From: Paenibacillus sp. KS-LC4
Lineage (GTDB): Bacteria; Bacillota; Bacilli; Paenibacillales; Paenibacillaceae
Direction of reading: 5' to 3'
NCBI RefSeq assembly: GCF_036894955.1
Contig: NZ_CP145905.1
Location: forward strand, 2,932,501-2,996,500
DNA length: 64,000 nucleotides
Shown here: positions 1 through 13,900 of the stretch, in pieces
Layout of the letters: every line of letters begins with the position of its first letter
Position numbering within the stretch: the stretch's first letter is position 1
The notes under the pieces: generated by a model
The model's input: only the letters and a program-made list of their open reading frames with translations
The model's database searches: none
Told to the model about the DNA's origin: nothing
Made by a program: the position numbers and the translations under genes

Positions 1-1
1 C

Positions 2-1965
2 GAGCTGAGCGAGATTGAGGCGGTGCTGCTGCGAGGGGAAGGGGTTCGCGAGGTCATCGTGCAGGCGCTGCCGGATGCAGCGGGCAGCCTTCAGCTGTGC
101 GCCTACGTCGTAGGCAGCGAGCTGGAGATTGTGGGGCTTCGCAGCTTGCTGTCGGCTTCCTTGCCCGCGTATATGGTGCCGGCCTCCTTCGTGCAGATGG
201 AGAGCCTGCCGCTCACGGCCAACGGCAAGGTGGACCGTCAGGCGCTGCCGATGCCAGAGGCTCAGGCCTCGCACCTTCCGTATGCTCCGCCTCGCACGGC
301 GACGGAGCACGCGCTGGTGACGGTGTGGCAGCAAGTGCTTGGCGTGCCTGAGGTGAGCATCCATGACCAATTCTTCGATTTGGGCGGCGACTCGATCAAA
401 GCGATTCAAGTCGCTTCCCGATTGCTGCAGGTCGGGTACAAGCTGGAAATGAAGACGTTATTCCGCTATCCGGTGGTGGCGCAGCTAAGCCTCCATTTGA
501 CGGCGGTAACGCGCACGGCAGAACAAGGAGAGGTGCACGGGTCGGTGCCGCTGACGCCGATTCAGCGCTGGCTGGTGGAACGTGATCCCGTTGACCTGCA
601 TCATTTCAATCAGGCGGTCATGCTGTATCAGGAAGAACGGTTTGACCGCGTAGCGCTGAGCGTGGCGATGCAGCACCTTGCCACCCATCATGACGCGCTG
701 CGGATGACGCTGACGCAGGCCGAGGACGGCAGCTATGTCGCTTGGAACCGAAAGGTGGCGGACGGTGAGCTTTATGGGATGGACGTATTCGATTTCCGGG
801 GAGAGGCCGGATGGAGAGAGAAGGTCGAAGCGGCTGCCACGAAGCTGCAAGGCAGCCTTTCGTTAGCGACCGGCCCGCTCATGCGGCTGGGCTTGTTCCA
901 GTGTGAGGATGGGGATCATTTGCTCCTCGTCATTCATCACTGGGTCGTGGACGGGGTATCTTGGCGCATTTTGTTTGAGGATTTTGCGACGGCTTACGAG
1001 CAAGCGCTGCAAGGGGAAGCGATCCGGCTGCCGCAGAAAACGGATGCCTTCCAGACGTGGGCGCAGCAATGGAGCGCTTATGCGGGAAGTCCGGCCATGG
1101 AGGCGCAGCGTGCGTATTGGAAACAGATCGTAGAGAAGGTGGTTCCGCCGCTGCCTAAGGATTACGAAGTAGTCGCTTCAGAAGCCTATGAATCCTATGA
1201 AGCTTTAGGAGCCTCAGAAGCCTCAGAAGCCTCAGAAGCTTTAGGAGCTTCAACACTAGCAACCAGCCAAACGCTGGCTGTGGAGTGGTCGCAAGTGCAG
1301 ACGCAGCAGTTGCTGAAGGAAGCGCACCGAGCCTACGGAACGGAGATCAATGATTTGCTGCTCACGGCGCTGGCGCTGGCGGTTCAGGCGTGGAGCGGTG
1401 TGGGTCGTGTAGGGATCATGCTGGAAGGACATGGCCGGGAAACGATCCTGAAGGATGTGGATGTCAGCCGAACAGTCGGGTGGTTCACGAGCGCGTACCC
1501 GGTAGTGCTGGAGATGAAGCCAGAGATGAGCTTGTCGCAGCAGATCAAGGGCGTGAAGGAAACGCTGCGGGCGATCCCGGACAAAGGGGTCGGCTACGGC
1601 CTGCTGCGGTATGGGTCCGAGCAGGTGGAAGGAGAGGACTGGTCGTGTGACCCCGACATAACCTTCAATTATTTGGGTCAGTTTGATCAGGATTTGGAGC
1701 GCAGCGCACTGCAATTGTCCCCGCTTTCCTCGGGAGAGGCGATCAGCAGTAGAAGGCAACGAGCCGCGGTGCTGGAATGCAATGGGATGATCGCGGGGGG
1801 AACGCTGCGCCTGACCATGAGCTACAGCGCGGCGCAGTACCGTCCAGCGACGATGGAGCTGTTCGCGGAGCAGTTGAAGCAGAGCTTGGAGGCGGTGATC
1901 GCGCATTGTGTGGCTCAGGAGCGGACGGAGCTGACGCCAAGCGATGTGGGGCTGCCGGACATGAA
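2..1965 (+). other. NRPS module 0 (partial): A-domain C-terminus, T, E
   Basis: The window opens in the A8-A10 part of an adenylation domain; NGKVDRQALP marks A10 with its lysine. A carrier follows with the epimerase-type GGDSI motif (Ser codon 392), then an epimerization domain at about 525-1960 with HHWVVDGVSW (His-His codons 935-940), EGHGRE and the FNYLGQFD region. This module therefore delivers a D-residue. Its selectivity cannot be read because the substrate pocket lies outside the window. The E domain contains a low-complexity Ala/Ser/Glu stretch around 1196-1250. Confidence 0.9.
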
Positions 1966-4900
1966 ACAGGAAGAGCTGGATGCATTGGTGAAGCGGAGCG
2001 CAGCCATCGGGGAACTGGAGGAGGTATACGCGCTGACGCCGATGCAGCAGGGTATGTTGTTCCACAGCCGTCTGGAGCCGCAAGCGGGGGCTTACGTGAA
2101 CCAGATGCAGTTGACGCTGCAAGGGGAATTGGATGTGGCGGCGTTTGAACGAAGCTGGCAAACGATTATTCAGCGGCATGCGGTGCTGCGGACGAGCATC
2201 GACAGCGGGTGGAGAAAAGAACCGCTGCAGGTCGTGTACCGCGACCGGGCGTTTGAGCTCGCGTATGCCGATCTGTCGCTGAAACCCGCCACGGAGCAAG
2301 AAGCTGGCGTGGCGCAGTGGCGGACAGCGGACCGGAGGCAAGGCTTTGATGTGGAAGCGGAGAGCCTCATGCGGGTGGCGTTGTTCCGGACAGGGAAGCA
2401 TACGCACGAGCTGGTGTGGAGCTTCCATCATATTGTGATGGACGGCTGGTGCTTGCCGCTAGTCATGGAGGAAGTGCTGCGTACCTACAGCACCTACAGC
2501 ACCTACAGTGCGAACAGCATCTTGGGTCGCGAAGAGGCCCAGCAGGAGCAAGAGCAGCGAAAAGGCCCGGCGTACCGGGACTATATTCGCTGGCTGTCGG
2601 AGCAGGACGAGGCGTCGGCGCTGCGCTATTGGAAGGAACGATTGGCGGGCTGCGAAGCACAGGCGGTGTTCCCGAAACGGCAGCGCCAGACGCTAGGCTA
2701 TGAAGCGAGGCGTGTGAGCGGAGTTGTGGCACGGGAGCAAAGCGAGCGAATCGCGGCAGCGGCGAAAGCGCACGGCGTAACGATGAACACGCTGCTGCAA
2801 ACGGCATGGGGATTGTTGCTGCATCGCTACAGCGGCAGCCGGGATGTGGTGTTTGGCGGGGTGGTAGCAGGTCGACCTGCTGACCTGCCGGGCGTGGAAA
2901 GCATGATCGGGCTGTTCATCAACACGCTGCCCGTCCGGGTCGTGTGCGAGGGAGAGGATACAGCGGCGGATGTGCTGCGGCGGATGCAGGCGGATGCGCT
3001 GGCGGCCCAAGCCTATGGCTACTATCCGCTGCATGAGATCCAAGCGCATTGCACGGGAACGAGAGAGCTATTTGACCATATTCTCGTGTTCGAGAATTAT
3101 CCGATGCCGACAAGCTCGGAAACCTCTCTGGATGCGAGTGGACTCGTTATTACTAGTGTGCAGGCGGACGAACAAACGAATTATGACCTGAATGTGATGA
3201 TTCAGCCTGGAGAAGAGCTGGTCGTACATTTCGACTATAACGGACAGGTGTATGAACAGGAAGCGATGGAGCGGGTGCAGGGTCATTGGCTGCAACTGTT
3301 GGAGCAGATCGTAAGCCAGCCGAACGTGCCGGTCACGCAGTTGGAGCTGCTGACGGCAAGTCAGCGGGAGCAGCTGCTGGTGGACTTTAACGCGACGGAG
3401 CTGGAGCTTCCAGCGAACGCGACGGTGCATGGACTGTTCGAGCAGCAGGCAGCGCGAACGCCGGAAGATCCGGCGCTGGTCAGCGGCTTGGCGGTGTGGA
3501 CATACGGCGAGCTGGAGGGGCAAGCCAACCGCATCGCGGGCTGGCTGCGCGCACATGGGGTGAGCACCGAAGACCGGGTCGGTGTGCTGCTGTCTCGTTC
3601 GCCTTGGCTAATTGCGGGCCTGCTGGGGATTATGAAAGCGGGCGCGGCCTATGTGCCGCTAGATCCGGCGCTGCCAGGCGGCCGCCTCGAAGGGATGGTT
3701 CGAGATGCGGGAATCCGCATTCTTTTAAGCGAAGAAGCCCAACGAGAAACGGTGACAGGCTGGGTAGAAACCCCGCTGCGTCACGTGTTATGTCTGGAGG
3801 AGCAGGACGCTGATGCACAGCAAAAGGTTTCAGATGGACAGCAGGAGGAGCCAATCTCCGATAAACAGCCGTCTTCGCCGGTGAGGTTCGCCACAAGGGA
3901 GGAGCTGAAAGCTTACGCCTCTTCATCACCGAAGGTGGAGAGCCGTACTGAAGGCAGCGCGTATGTCATCTACACCTCGGGGACGACGGGCACGCCGAAA
4001 GGCGTGGTGGTCGAGCATCGGAACGTGGTCAACTTTATAACGGGAATGGTGGAAGCTCTGCCCTTTGCGCCAGCTACAACGATGCTCAGCGTGACGACGG
4101 TGTCCTTCGACATCTTCGTGACGGAAAGCTGGGTACCGCTGAGCTGCGGGATGCAGATTCTGCTGGCGAGCGAAGCGGAGCAGCAGGACCCCGCACAGCT
4201 GGCAGCGCTGCTGATGAAGCATCCGGCCGAGATGATGCAGACGACGCCGTCGCGGCTCGTGATGCTGCTGGCGGATGCGCGGAGTGCAGCGGCGCTGCGC
4301 CATATGCAGGCGCTGCTAATTGGCGGGGAGCCCTTCCCAGCGCCGCTGGAAAGGCAATTGCGCAGTCAAACGGAGGCGGAGCTTTACAATATGTACGGCC
4401 CGACGGAAACGACGGTCTGGTCGACGTTTGAACCGCTGAGCGAGGCGGGAGAAGGCGGGAAAATAAGCATCGGCCGTCCGCTGGGGAATACGCAGGTGTA
4501 TGTGCTGAACGAGGCAATGCAGGTGCAGCCGATTGGAGCGGTGGGCGAGCTGTGCATCGGAGGAGCCGGCGTAGCCCGAGGATACTGGGCACGCGAGGAG
4601 CTGACGAAGGAGCGGTTTGTGGCGCATCCGATTATCCCAGGCGAGCGGATGTACCGGACTGGTGATTTAGCGAGATGGCTGCCGGATGGTCGACTGGAGC
4701 ATATGGGGCGGATGGATCATCAGGTGAAGATACGGGGTTACCGGATCGAGCTGGGTGAGGTGGAAGCGCATCTGCTGCACATCGAAGGGATAAAAGAAGC
4801 GGTGGTGACGGTGAACGCTGGAGAACGGGAGACGGATGCCGCGGAATTGTGGGCGTATGTGACCGTGACGGGCAGCAGCGAGCTGGGAGTGAAGGAGATG

Positions 4901-7900
4901 CGAAGCAGGCTGGCCGAGGGACTTCCCTCGTACATGCTGCCTACGCACATCATAGCCCTGCCGGAGATGCCGCTCACGCCTAACGGGAAGCTGGATCGCA
5001 AGGCGCTGCCGAAGCCGGAGGCCGGGGCGCAAAGCGAAGCGGCGTATGTGGCGCCGCGGACACCAGTGGAAGCGGAAATCGCGCGGCTGTGGGAAGAGGT
5101 GCTGGGGCTTGAGCGCGTCGGCATTCGCGACAACTTCTTTGCGCTTGGCGGCCATTCGCTCCGGGCGATGACGCTCGTCTCGCGTCTGCATCAGGCATTG
5201 GAGACGGAGGTACCATTACGAGAGGTGTTTCTCTATCCGACCGTTGAAGAGCTGGCAGCAACTTTGGAAGTAGCCGACGAGCGCGAATTTGAAGCGCTGG
5301 TACCTGTGAAGGCTCAGGAGGCCTATCCGCTGTCCTCGGCGCAAAAACGGCTGTACATTTTACAGCAGCTAGAGGGAGCGGAGCTTAGCTACAACATGCC
5401 AGTCGCGCTGCGACTGGCAGGAGCGCTGGATCGCGAGCGTTTGGAAAGGGCACTGCAAGCGCTGGTGGCTCGCCACGAATCGCTGCGGACAGAGTTCGTT
5501 GTAGTGGACGGAGAGCCGATGCAGCGTATTGCGGCGTCTACCGCGTTCTCGGTAACGTACGAGGAAGCGACGGAGGAGGAAGCGCAGGAGCGCGTTCGCA
5601 CCTTCCTTCGTCCATTTGACCTCAGCGAAGCGCCGCTGCTGCGGACGACGGTAGTGCGTGTGGGCGAAGCGAATCATTTACTGCTGTTCGATATGCATCA
5701 TATTATTTCCGACGGTACGTCGATGAGTATTTTTATTCAGGAGTTTACGAAGCTGTATGGAGGAGAAGAGCTGAAGCCGCTGCGGTTGCAGTATAAAGAT
5801 TACGCAGTGTGGCAGCAAGGCTACCGGGAAAGTGCGTCGTATCGGGAGCTGGAGAGCTACTGGCTGAAGCAGTTCGCCGGGGAGCTGCCGGTGCTGAGCC
5901 TGCCGCTGGATTATCCGCATGCGGCAGTGCGCAGCTTCGAGGGAGCGCACGTAGAATTTGAGCTGGACAGCGAGTTGTCAGCAGCGCTGCGGGAGCTGGC
6001 CCGGGCAAATGGAGCAACGCTGTATATGGTGCTGCTGGCAGCGTACAGTGCGCTGCTGGGTCGATTAAGCGGCCAAGAGGAGCTGATCGTGGGCACGCCG
6101 ATTGCGGGACGTTCGCATGCTGACCTGCAAGGCATGCTGGGGATGTTTGTGAACACGCTGGCGCTGCGACTAAGCCCGTCAGGGGGAAAATCATTCTCCG
6201 CTTACTTGCAGGAGGTGAAGCAGACGGCGCTAGGGGCCTTCGAACACGGGGACTATCCGTTCGAGGAGCTGGTGGAGCAGGTGGTAAGGCAGCGGGATAT
6301 GAGCCGCAATCCGCTATTTGATGTGATGCTGGTGCTGCAAAACACGGAGCAATCGGAGCTGGAGCTGGGGGATCTGCAATGGACGCCGTACCCCATAGAA
6401 AGCGGGGCGGCAAAATTCGATTTGACGCTGTCGGTAAGCGAAGAGGAGCAGGGAATGCGTTGCACGCTGGAATACGCGGTGAAGCTGTTTGAGCAGGGCA
6501 CGATCGAGCGCTGGGTGGGTCATTTTACAGAGCTGCTGCGTCAAGTGACCCGCGATTCACATACCAAGCTGGGAAGCATGGACTTGCTGACAGCAAGTCA
6601 GCGGGAGCAACTGCTGGTGCATTTTAACGATACAGGGGCAGAAGCGCTGCTTGAGCAGTCATCGACGCTGCATGCGCTGTTTGAGGAGCAAGCGGCGAAG
6701 ACGCCGGAGCGTACTGCCGTCGTGTGCGGGGATGAGGCCTTGACCTACCAAGAGCTGAACGAACGGGCAAATCGACTTGCGAGAATGCTACAGGGCTACG
6801 GTGCAGGACCAGAACGTATTGTTGCGGTTCAGTGCAGACGTTCCGTAGAGATGGCCGTCGCCTTGCTCGGGGTTCTTAAGGCGGGCTCCGTTTATCTGCC
6901 ACTTTCTTTGGAAGAACCTGTGGAACGTAAACAGTTTCTTCTGAAGAATAGCGGTGCTTTGCTACTACTGTCTGATTCTATGCAGGAAGCATCGTGCCCC
7001 GTATTGCTATTGGATGACGCCCGCATCGATGCCGAGATGTCTGAAAATCTTTTAAACACTGCAAAGCCCGAAAATTTAGCCTATGTCATCTATACATCCG
7101 GCACGACAGGCCAACCTAAAGGCGTTATGGTGGAGCATCGCAGCATTGTTCATACACTTCAATGGAAAGCTGCAACCTACCATTTTGATCAGGGTAAAGT
7201 ACTTCATGCCAGTCCGTATGTGTTTGATGCTTTCATCTCGCACTTCTTCGCACCTCTAATTACAGGAGCGACGGTCGTATTGATTCGAGATGAAGAACTG
7301 AAAGATCCGGGAGCCATTGCGGAGGCGCTAGTGGAGCATTCGATTACGCACGTTCAATTTACGACAGGGATGTTTGCTGTTCTACTGGATATGTTGGAGC
7401 CAGCCCAACTAGCAACTGTGCGCAGTGTGGTGATTGGCGGTGAGAAGCTCAGCAGGGCGCTCATTGGAAAAATACTGAATTATCCTCAAATTGCGTTTGT
7501 TAGCGAGTACGGACCGACGGAAAACAGCGTTGTTACAACCGCTATGCCTATCACTGGTGTATGGCAGGAACATGGACTTGGCAAAACGATTGGCAAAACG
7601 AAGGTCTATGTACTCGCAGCGGATGGGCAACTCCAGCCAATTGGCGTGCCAGGTGAACTATGTATAAGCGGAGTAGGTCTAGCGCGAGGATATTGGGATC
7701 GAGCGGATTTGACAGCGGAAGCATTTGTGTCGAACCCGTATGAGCCAGGGGAGCGAATGTACCGTACGGGAGACATGGTCCGCTGGCAGGCGGATGGCTC
7801 CTTGGCCTATGTGGGACGAAGGGATGAGCAGGTGAAAATTCGCGGATACCGAATCGAGCTGAGCGAGATTGAGGCGGTGCTGCTGCGAGGGGCAGGGGTT

Positions 7901-10900
7901 CGCGAGGTCATCGTGCAGGCGCTGCCGGATGCAGCGGGCAGCCTTCAGCTGTGCGCCTACGTCGTAGGCAGCGAGCTGGAGATGGCGGGGCTGCGCAGCT
8001 TGCTGTCGGCTTCCTTGCCCGCGTATATGGTGCCGGGCTCCTTCGTACAGATGGAGAGCCTGCCGCTCACGGCCAACGGCAAGGTGGACCGTCAGGCGCT
8101 ACCGATGCCAGAGGCTCAGGCCTCGCACCTTCCGTATGCTCCGCCTCGCACGGCGACGGAGCACGCGCTGGTGACGGTGTGGCAGCAAGTGCTTGGCGTG
8201 CCTGAGGTGAGCATCCATGACCAATTCTTCGATTTGGGCGGCGACTCGATCAAAGCGATTCAAGTCGCTTCCCGATTGCTGCAGGTCGGGTACAAGCTGG
8301 AAATGAAGACGTTATTCCGCTATCCGGTGGTGGCGCAGCTAAGCCTCCATTTGACGGCGGTAACGCGCATGGCAAAACAAGGAGAGGTGCACGGGTCGGT
8401 GCCGCTGACGCCGATTCAGCGCTGGCTGGTGGAACGTGATCCCGTTGACCTGCATCATTTCAATCAGGCGGTCATGCTGTATCAGGAAGAACGGTTTGAC
8501 CGCGTAGCGCTGAGCGTGGCGATGCAGCACCTTGCCACCCATCATGACGCGCTGCGGATGACGCTGACGCAGGCCGAGGACGGCAGCTATGTCGCTTGGA
8601 ACCGAAAGGTGGCGGACGGTGAGCTTTATGGGATGGACGTATTCGATTTCCGGGGAGAGCCCGGATGGAGAGAGAAGGTCGAAGCCGCTGCCACGAAGCT
8701 GCAAGGCAGCCTTTCGTTAGCGACCGGCCCGCTCATGCGGCTGGGCTTGTTCCAGTGTGAGGATGGGGATCATTTGCTCCTCGTCATTCATCACTGGGTC
8801 GTGGACGGGGTATCCTGGCGCATTCTGTTTGAGGATTTTGCGACGGCTTACGAGCAAGCGCTGCAAGGGGAAGAGATCCGGCTGCCGCAGAAAACGGATG
8901 CCTTCCAGACGTGGGCGCAGCAATGGAGCGCTTATGCGGGAAGTCCGGCCATGAAGGCGCAGCGTGCGTATTGGAAACAGATCGTAGAGAAGGTGGTTCC
9001 GCCGCTGCCTAAGGATTACGAAGTAGTCGCTTCAGAAGCCTATGAATCCTATGAAGCTTTAGGAGCCTCAGAAGCCTCAGAAGCCTCAGAAGCTTTAGGA
9101 GCTTCAACACTAGCAACCAGCCAAACGCTGGCTGTGGAGTGGTCGCAAGTGCAGACGCAGCAGCTGCTGAAGGAAGCGCACCGAGCCTACGGAACGGAGA
9201 TCAATGATTTGCTGCTCACGGCGCTGGCGCTGGCGGTTCAGGCGTGGAGCGGTGTGGGTTGTGTAGGGATCATGCTGGAAGGACATGGCCGGGAAACGAT
9301 CCTGAAGGATGTGGATGTCAGCCGAACAGTCGGGTGGTTCACGAGCGCGTACCCGGTAGTGCTGGAGATGAAGCCAGAGATGAGCTTGTCGCAGCAGATC
9401 AAGGGCGTGAAGGAAACGCTGCGAGCGATCCCGGACAAAGGGGTCGGCTACGGCCTGCTGCGGTATGGGTCCGAGCAGGTGGAAGGAGAGGACTGGTCGT
9501 GTGACCCCGACATAACCTTCAATTATTTGGGTCAGTTTGATCAGGATTTGGAGCGCAGCGCGCTGCAGCTGTCCCCCTTGTCCGCGGGAGAGGCGATCAG
9601 CGGCAGAAGGCAACGAGCGGCGTTACTGGAATGCAACGGGATGATCGCGGGTGGAGCGCTGCGTCTAACGATGAGCTACAGCACGGCGCAGTACCGTCCA
9701 GCGACGATGGAGCTGTTCGCGGAGCGGTTGAAGCAGAGCTTGGAGGCGGTGATCGCGCATTGTATGGCGCAGGAGCGAACGGAGCTAACGCCAAGCGATG
9801 TGGGGCTGCCGGAGCTGACGCAGGAAGAGCTGGATGCGTTGGTGCAGCGGAGCGCCGCCATCGGAGAGCTGGAGGAGGTATACGCGCTGACGCCAATGCA
9901 GCAGGGCATGTTGTTCCACAGCCGTCTGGAGCCGCAAGCGGGAGCTTATGTGAACCAGATGCAGCTGACGCTGCAAGGGGAATTGGATGTGGCTGCGTTT
10001 GAACGAAGCTGGCAGACGATTATTCAGCGGCATGCGGTGCTGCGGACGAGCATCGATAGCGGGTGGAGAAAAGAGCCGCTGCAAGTCGTGTATCGCGACC
10101 GGGCGTTTGAGCTCGCGTATGTCGATCTGTCGCGGAAACCCGCCACGGAGCAAGAAGCTGGCGTGGCGCAGTGGCGGACAGCGGACCGGAGGCAAGGCTT
10201 TGATGTGGAAGCGGAGAGCCTCATGCGGGTGGCGTTATTCCGCACAGGGGAGCAGACGCACGAGCTGGTGTGGAGCTTCCATCATATTGTGATGGACGGC
10301 TGGTGCTTGCCGCTAGTTATGGAGGAAGTGCTGCGCACCTACAGCGCCTACAGTGCGAACAGCATGTCGGTTCGTGAAGAGGCGCAGCAGGAGCAAGAGC
10401 AGCGAAAAGGCCCGGCGTACCGGGACTATATTCGCTGGCTGTCGGAGCAGGACGAGGCGTCGGCGCTGCGCTATTGGAAGGAACGACTGGCGGGCTGCGA
10501 AGCACAGGCGGTGTTCCCGAAACGGCAGCGCCAGACGCTAGGCTATGAAGCGAGGCGTGTGAGCGGAGTTGTGGCACGGGAGCAAAGCGAGCGAATCGCG
10601 GCAGCGGCGAAAGCGCACGGCGTAACGATGAACACGCTGCTGCAAACGGCATGGGGATTGTTGCTGCATCGCTACAGCGGCAGCCGGGATGTGGTGTTTG
10701 GCGGGGTGGTAGCAGGTCGACCTGCTGACCTGCCAGGCGTGGAAAGCATGATCGGACTGTTCATCAACACGCTGCCCGTCCGGGTCGTGTGCGAGGGAGA
10801 GGATACAGCGGCGGATGTGCTGCGGCGGATGCAGGCGGATGCGCTGGCGGCCCAAGCCTATGGCTACTATCCGCTGCATGAGATCCAAGCGCATTGCACG

Positions 10901-13900
10901 GGAACGAGAGAGCTATTTGACCATATTCTCGTGTTCGAGAATTATCCGATGCCGACAAGCTCGGAAACCTCTCTGGATGCGAGCGGACTCGTTATTACCG
11001 ATGTGCAGGCGGACGAACAAACGAATTATGACCTGAATGTGATGATTCAGCCTGGAGAAGAGCTGGTCGTACATTTCGACTATAACGGACAGGTGTATGA
11101 ACAGGAAGCGATGGAGCGGGTGCAGGGTCATTGGCTGCAACTGTTGGAGCAGATCGTAAGCCAGCCGAACGTGCCGGTCACGCAGTTGGAGCTGCTGACG
11201 GCAAGTCAGCGGGAGCAGCTGCTGGTGGACTTTAACGCGACGGAGCTGGAGCTTCCAGCGAACGCGACGGTGCATGGGCTGTTCGAGCAGCAGGCAGCGC
11301 GAACGCCGGATGATCCGGCGCTGGTCAGTGGCCTGGCGGTGTGGACATACGGCGAGCTGGAGGGGCAAGCCAACCGCATCGCGGGCTGGCTGCGCGCACA
11401 TGGGTTGAGCACCGAAGACCGGGTCGGTGTGCTGCTGTCCCGTTCGCCTTGGCTAATTGCGGGCCTGCTGGGGATTATGAAAGCGGGCGCGGCCTATGTG
11501 CCGCTAGATCCGGCGCTGCCAGGCGGCCGCCTCGAAGGGATGGTTCGAGATGCGGGAATCCGCATTCTTTTAAGCGAAGAAGCCCAACGAGAAACGGTGA
11601 CAGGCTGGGTAGAAACTCCGCTGCGTCACGTGCTGTGTCTGGAGGAGCAGGATGCTGCCGAACAGCAGAAGGCTTCAGATGGGCAGCAGAAGGAGCAGGA
11701 CGCTGATGCACAGCAAAAGGCCTTATATGCACAGCAGGCTTCGCCGGTGAGGTTCGCCGCAAGGGAAGAACTGAAAGCTTATGCCTCGGCATCACCGGAG
11801 GTGGAGAGCCGTACTGAAGGCAGCGCGTATGTCATCTATACCTCGGGGACGACGGGCACGCCGAAAGGCGTGGTAGTCGAGCATCGGAACGTGGTCAACT
11901 TTATAACGGGAATGGTGGAAGCTCTGCCCTTTACGCCAGCTACAACGATGCTCAGCGTGACGACGGTGTCCTTCGACATCTTCGTGACCGAAAGCTGGGT
12001 ACCGCTGAGCTGCGGGATGCAGGTTCTGCTGGCGAGCGAGGCGGAGCAGCAGGACCCCGCACATCTGGCAGCGCTGCTGATGAAGCATCCGGCCGAGATG
12101 ATGCAGACGACGCCGTCGCGGCTCGTGATGCTGCTGGCGGATGCGCGGAGTGCAGCGGCGCTGCGCCATATGCAGGCGCTGCTGATTGGCGGGGAGCCCT
12201 TCCCAGCGCCGCTGGAAAGGCAATTGCGCAGTCAAACGGAGGCGGAGCTTTACAATATGTACGGCCCGACGGAAACGACGGTCTGGTCGACATTTGAACC
12301 GCTGAGCGAGGCGGGAGAAGGCGGGAAAATAAGCATCGGCCGTCCGCTGGGGAATACGCAGGTGTATGTGCTGAACGAGGCGCTGCAGGTGCAGCCGATT
12401 GGAGCGGTGGGCGAGCTGTGCATCGGAGGAGCCGGTGTAGCCCGAGGATACTGGGCACGCGAGGAGCTGACGAAGGAGCGGTTTGTGGCGCATCCGATTA
12501 TCCCAGGCGAGCGGATGTACCGGACTGGCGATTTAGCGAGATGGCTGCCGGATGGTCGACTGGAGCATATGGGGCGGATGGATCATCAGGTGAAGATACG
12601 GGGTTACCGGATCGAGCTGGGTGAGGTGGAAGCGCATCTGCTGCACATCGAAGGGATAAAAGAAGCGGTGGTGACGGTGAACGCTGGAGAACGGGAGACG
12701 GATGCCGCGGAATTGTGGGCGTATGTGACCGTGACGGGCAGCAGCGAGCTGGGAGTGAAGGAGATGCGAAGCAGGCTGGCCGAGGGACTTCCCTCGTACA
12801 TGCTGCCTACGCACATCATAGCCCTGCCGGAGATGCCGCTCACGCCTAACGGGAAGCTGGATCGCAAGGCACTGCCGAAGCCGGAAGCCGGGGGGCAGAG
12901 CGAAGCGGCGTATGTGGCGCCGCGGACACCAGTGGAAGCGGAAATCACGCGGCTGTGGGAAGAGGTGCTGGGGCTTGAGCGCGTCGGCATTCGCGACAAC
13001 TTCTTTGCGCTTGGCGGCCATTCGCTCCGGGCGATGACGCTCGTCTCGCGTCTGCATCAGGCATTGGAGACGGAGGTGCCATTAAGAGACGTATTTCTCT
13101 ATCCGACCGTTGAAGAGCTGGCAGCGGTGATTCGCGTACGGGAACAGAAGGCGTATGCGGCGATTCCTCGTGTGGAAGCGAGAGCCTATTATCCACTATC
13201 CTCGGCGCAAAAACGGATGTACCTTTTACAGCAGCTTGAAGAGGCGGGGAAAAGCTACAATATGCCGGGGATGCTGATGCTGGAAGGCGAGCTGAACCGA
13301 GCGCGTTTTGAAGCCGCGTTCCGGGAGCTAATTGCGCGGCATGAAACGCTGCGTACCGAATTTGAGCTGGTGCAGGGCGAACCGATGCAGCGGGTAAGGG
13401 AAGCAGTTGACTTTGAGATCGCCTATGTAGAGGCCAGCAAGGAGGAGGTCGAAGGCCGTGTGCGCGACTTCGTGCAGCCGTTCGACCTCAGCGAGGCGCC
13501 GCTGCTGCGGGTAGAATTAATCGAATGGGCGAAGGAGCGCTATGTGCTGCTGCTGGATATGCATCACATCATTTCCGATGGGGCGTCGATGGATATTTTG
13601 GAGGAGGAATTCGCCCGTTTATACCGGGAGGAGAAGCTGCCTGAGCTGCGGATACAATACAAGGATTATGCGGTTTGGCAGCAGTCGGAGGCCAATAAAG
13701 CACAAATGAAGGAGCATGAAGCCTACTGGCTGAAAGCCATGGATGGAGAATTGCCTGTACTGGAGCTGCCGACAGACGCCGCACGTCCTGCGGTGAGACA
13801 GTCCGAAGGCGCTGTATTGGACTTCGAGCTCGATTCGCAGCAGAGGGATGCGCTGCATGAGCTTGCGGCTCAGCATGGAGCAACGCTGTATATGGTGCTG

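Larger units (their letters stand above)
1..5259 (+). repeat. NRPS intragenic long repeat, copy 1 (left end cut by window)
   Basis: Base 1 aligns with 7855 (offset 7854, in frame). Near-identity continues through A-terminus, T, E, C, A and T and stops at GCTGGCAGC ending at 5259. Only scattered substitutions and two linker indels separate the copies. The similarity already exists at base 1, so the repeat may extend upstream of the window. Confidence 0.93.

Noticed and set aside
1196..1250. Array of short repeats resembling a CRISPR or satellite
   Set aside because: Units are 9 bases, in frame inside an E domain, with no spacers.
1256..2431. Minus-strand ORF of 391 codons inside the NRPS
   Set aside because: It lies opposite the strongly coding NRPS frame, has a His/Arg/Gln-rich shadow composition, no ribosome binding site and no domain.
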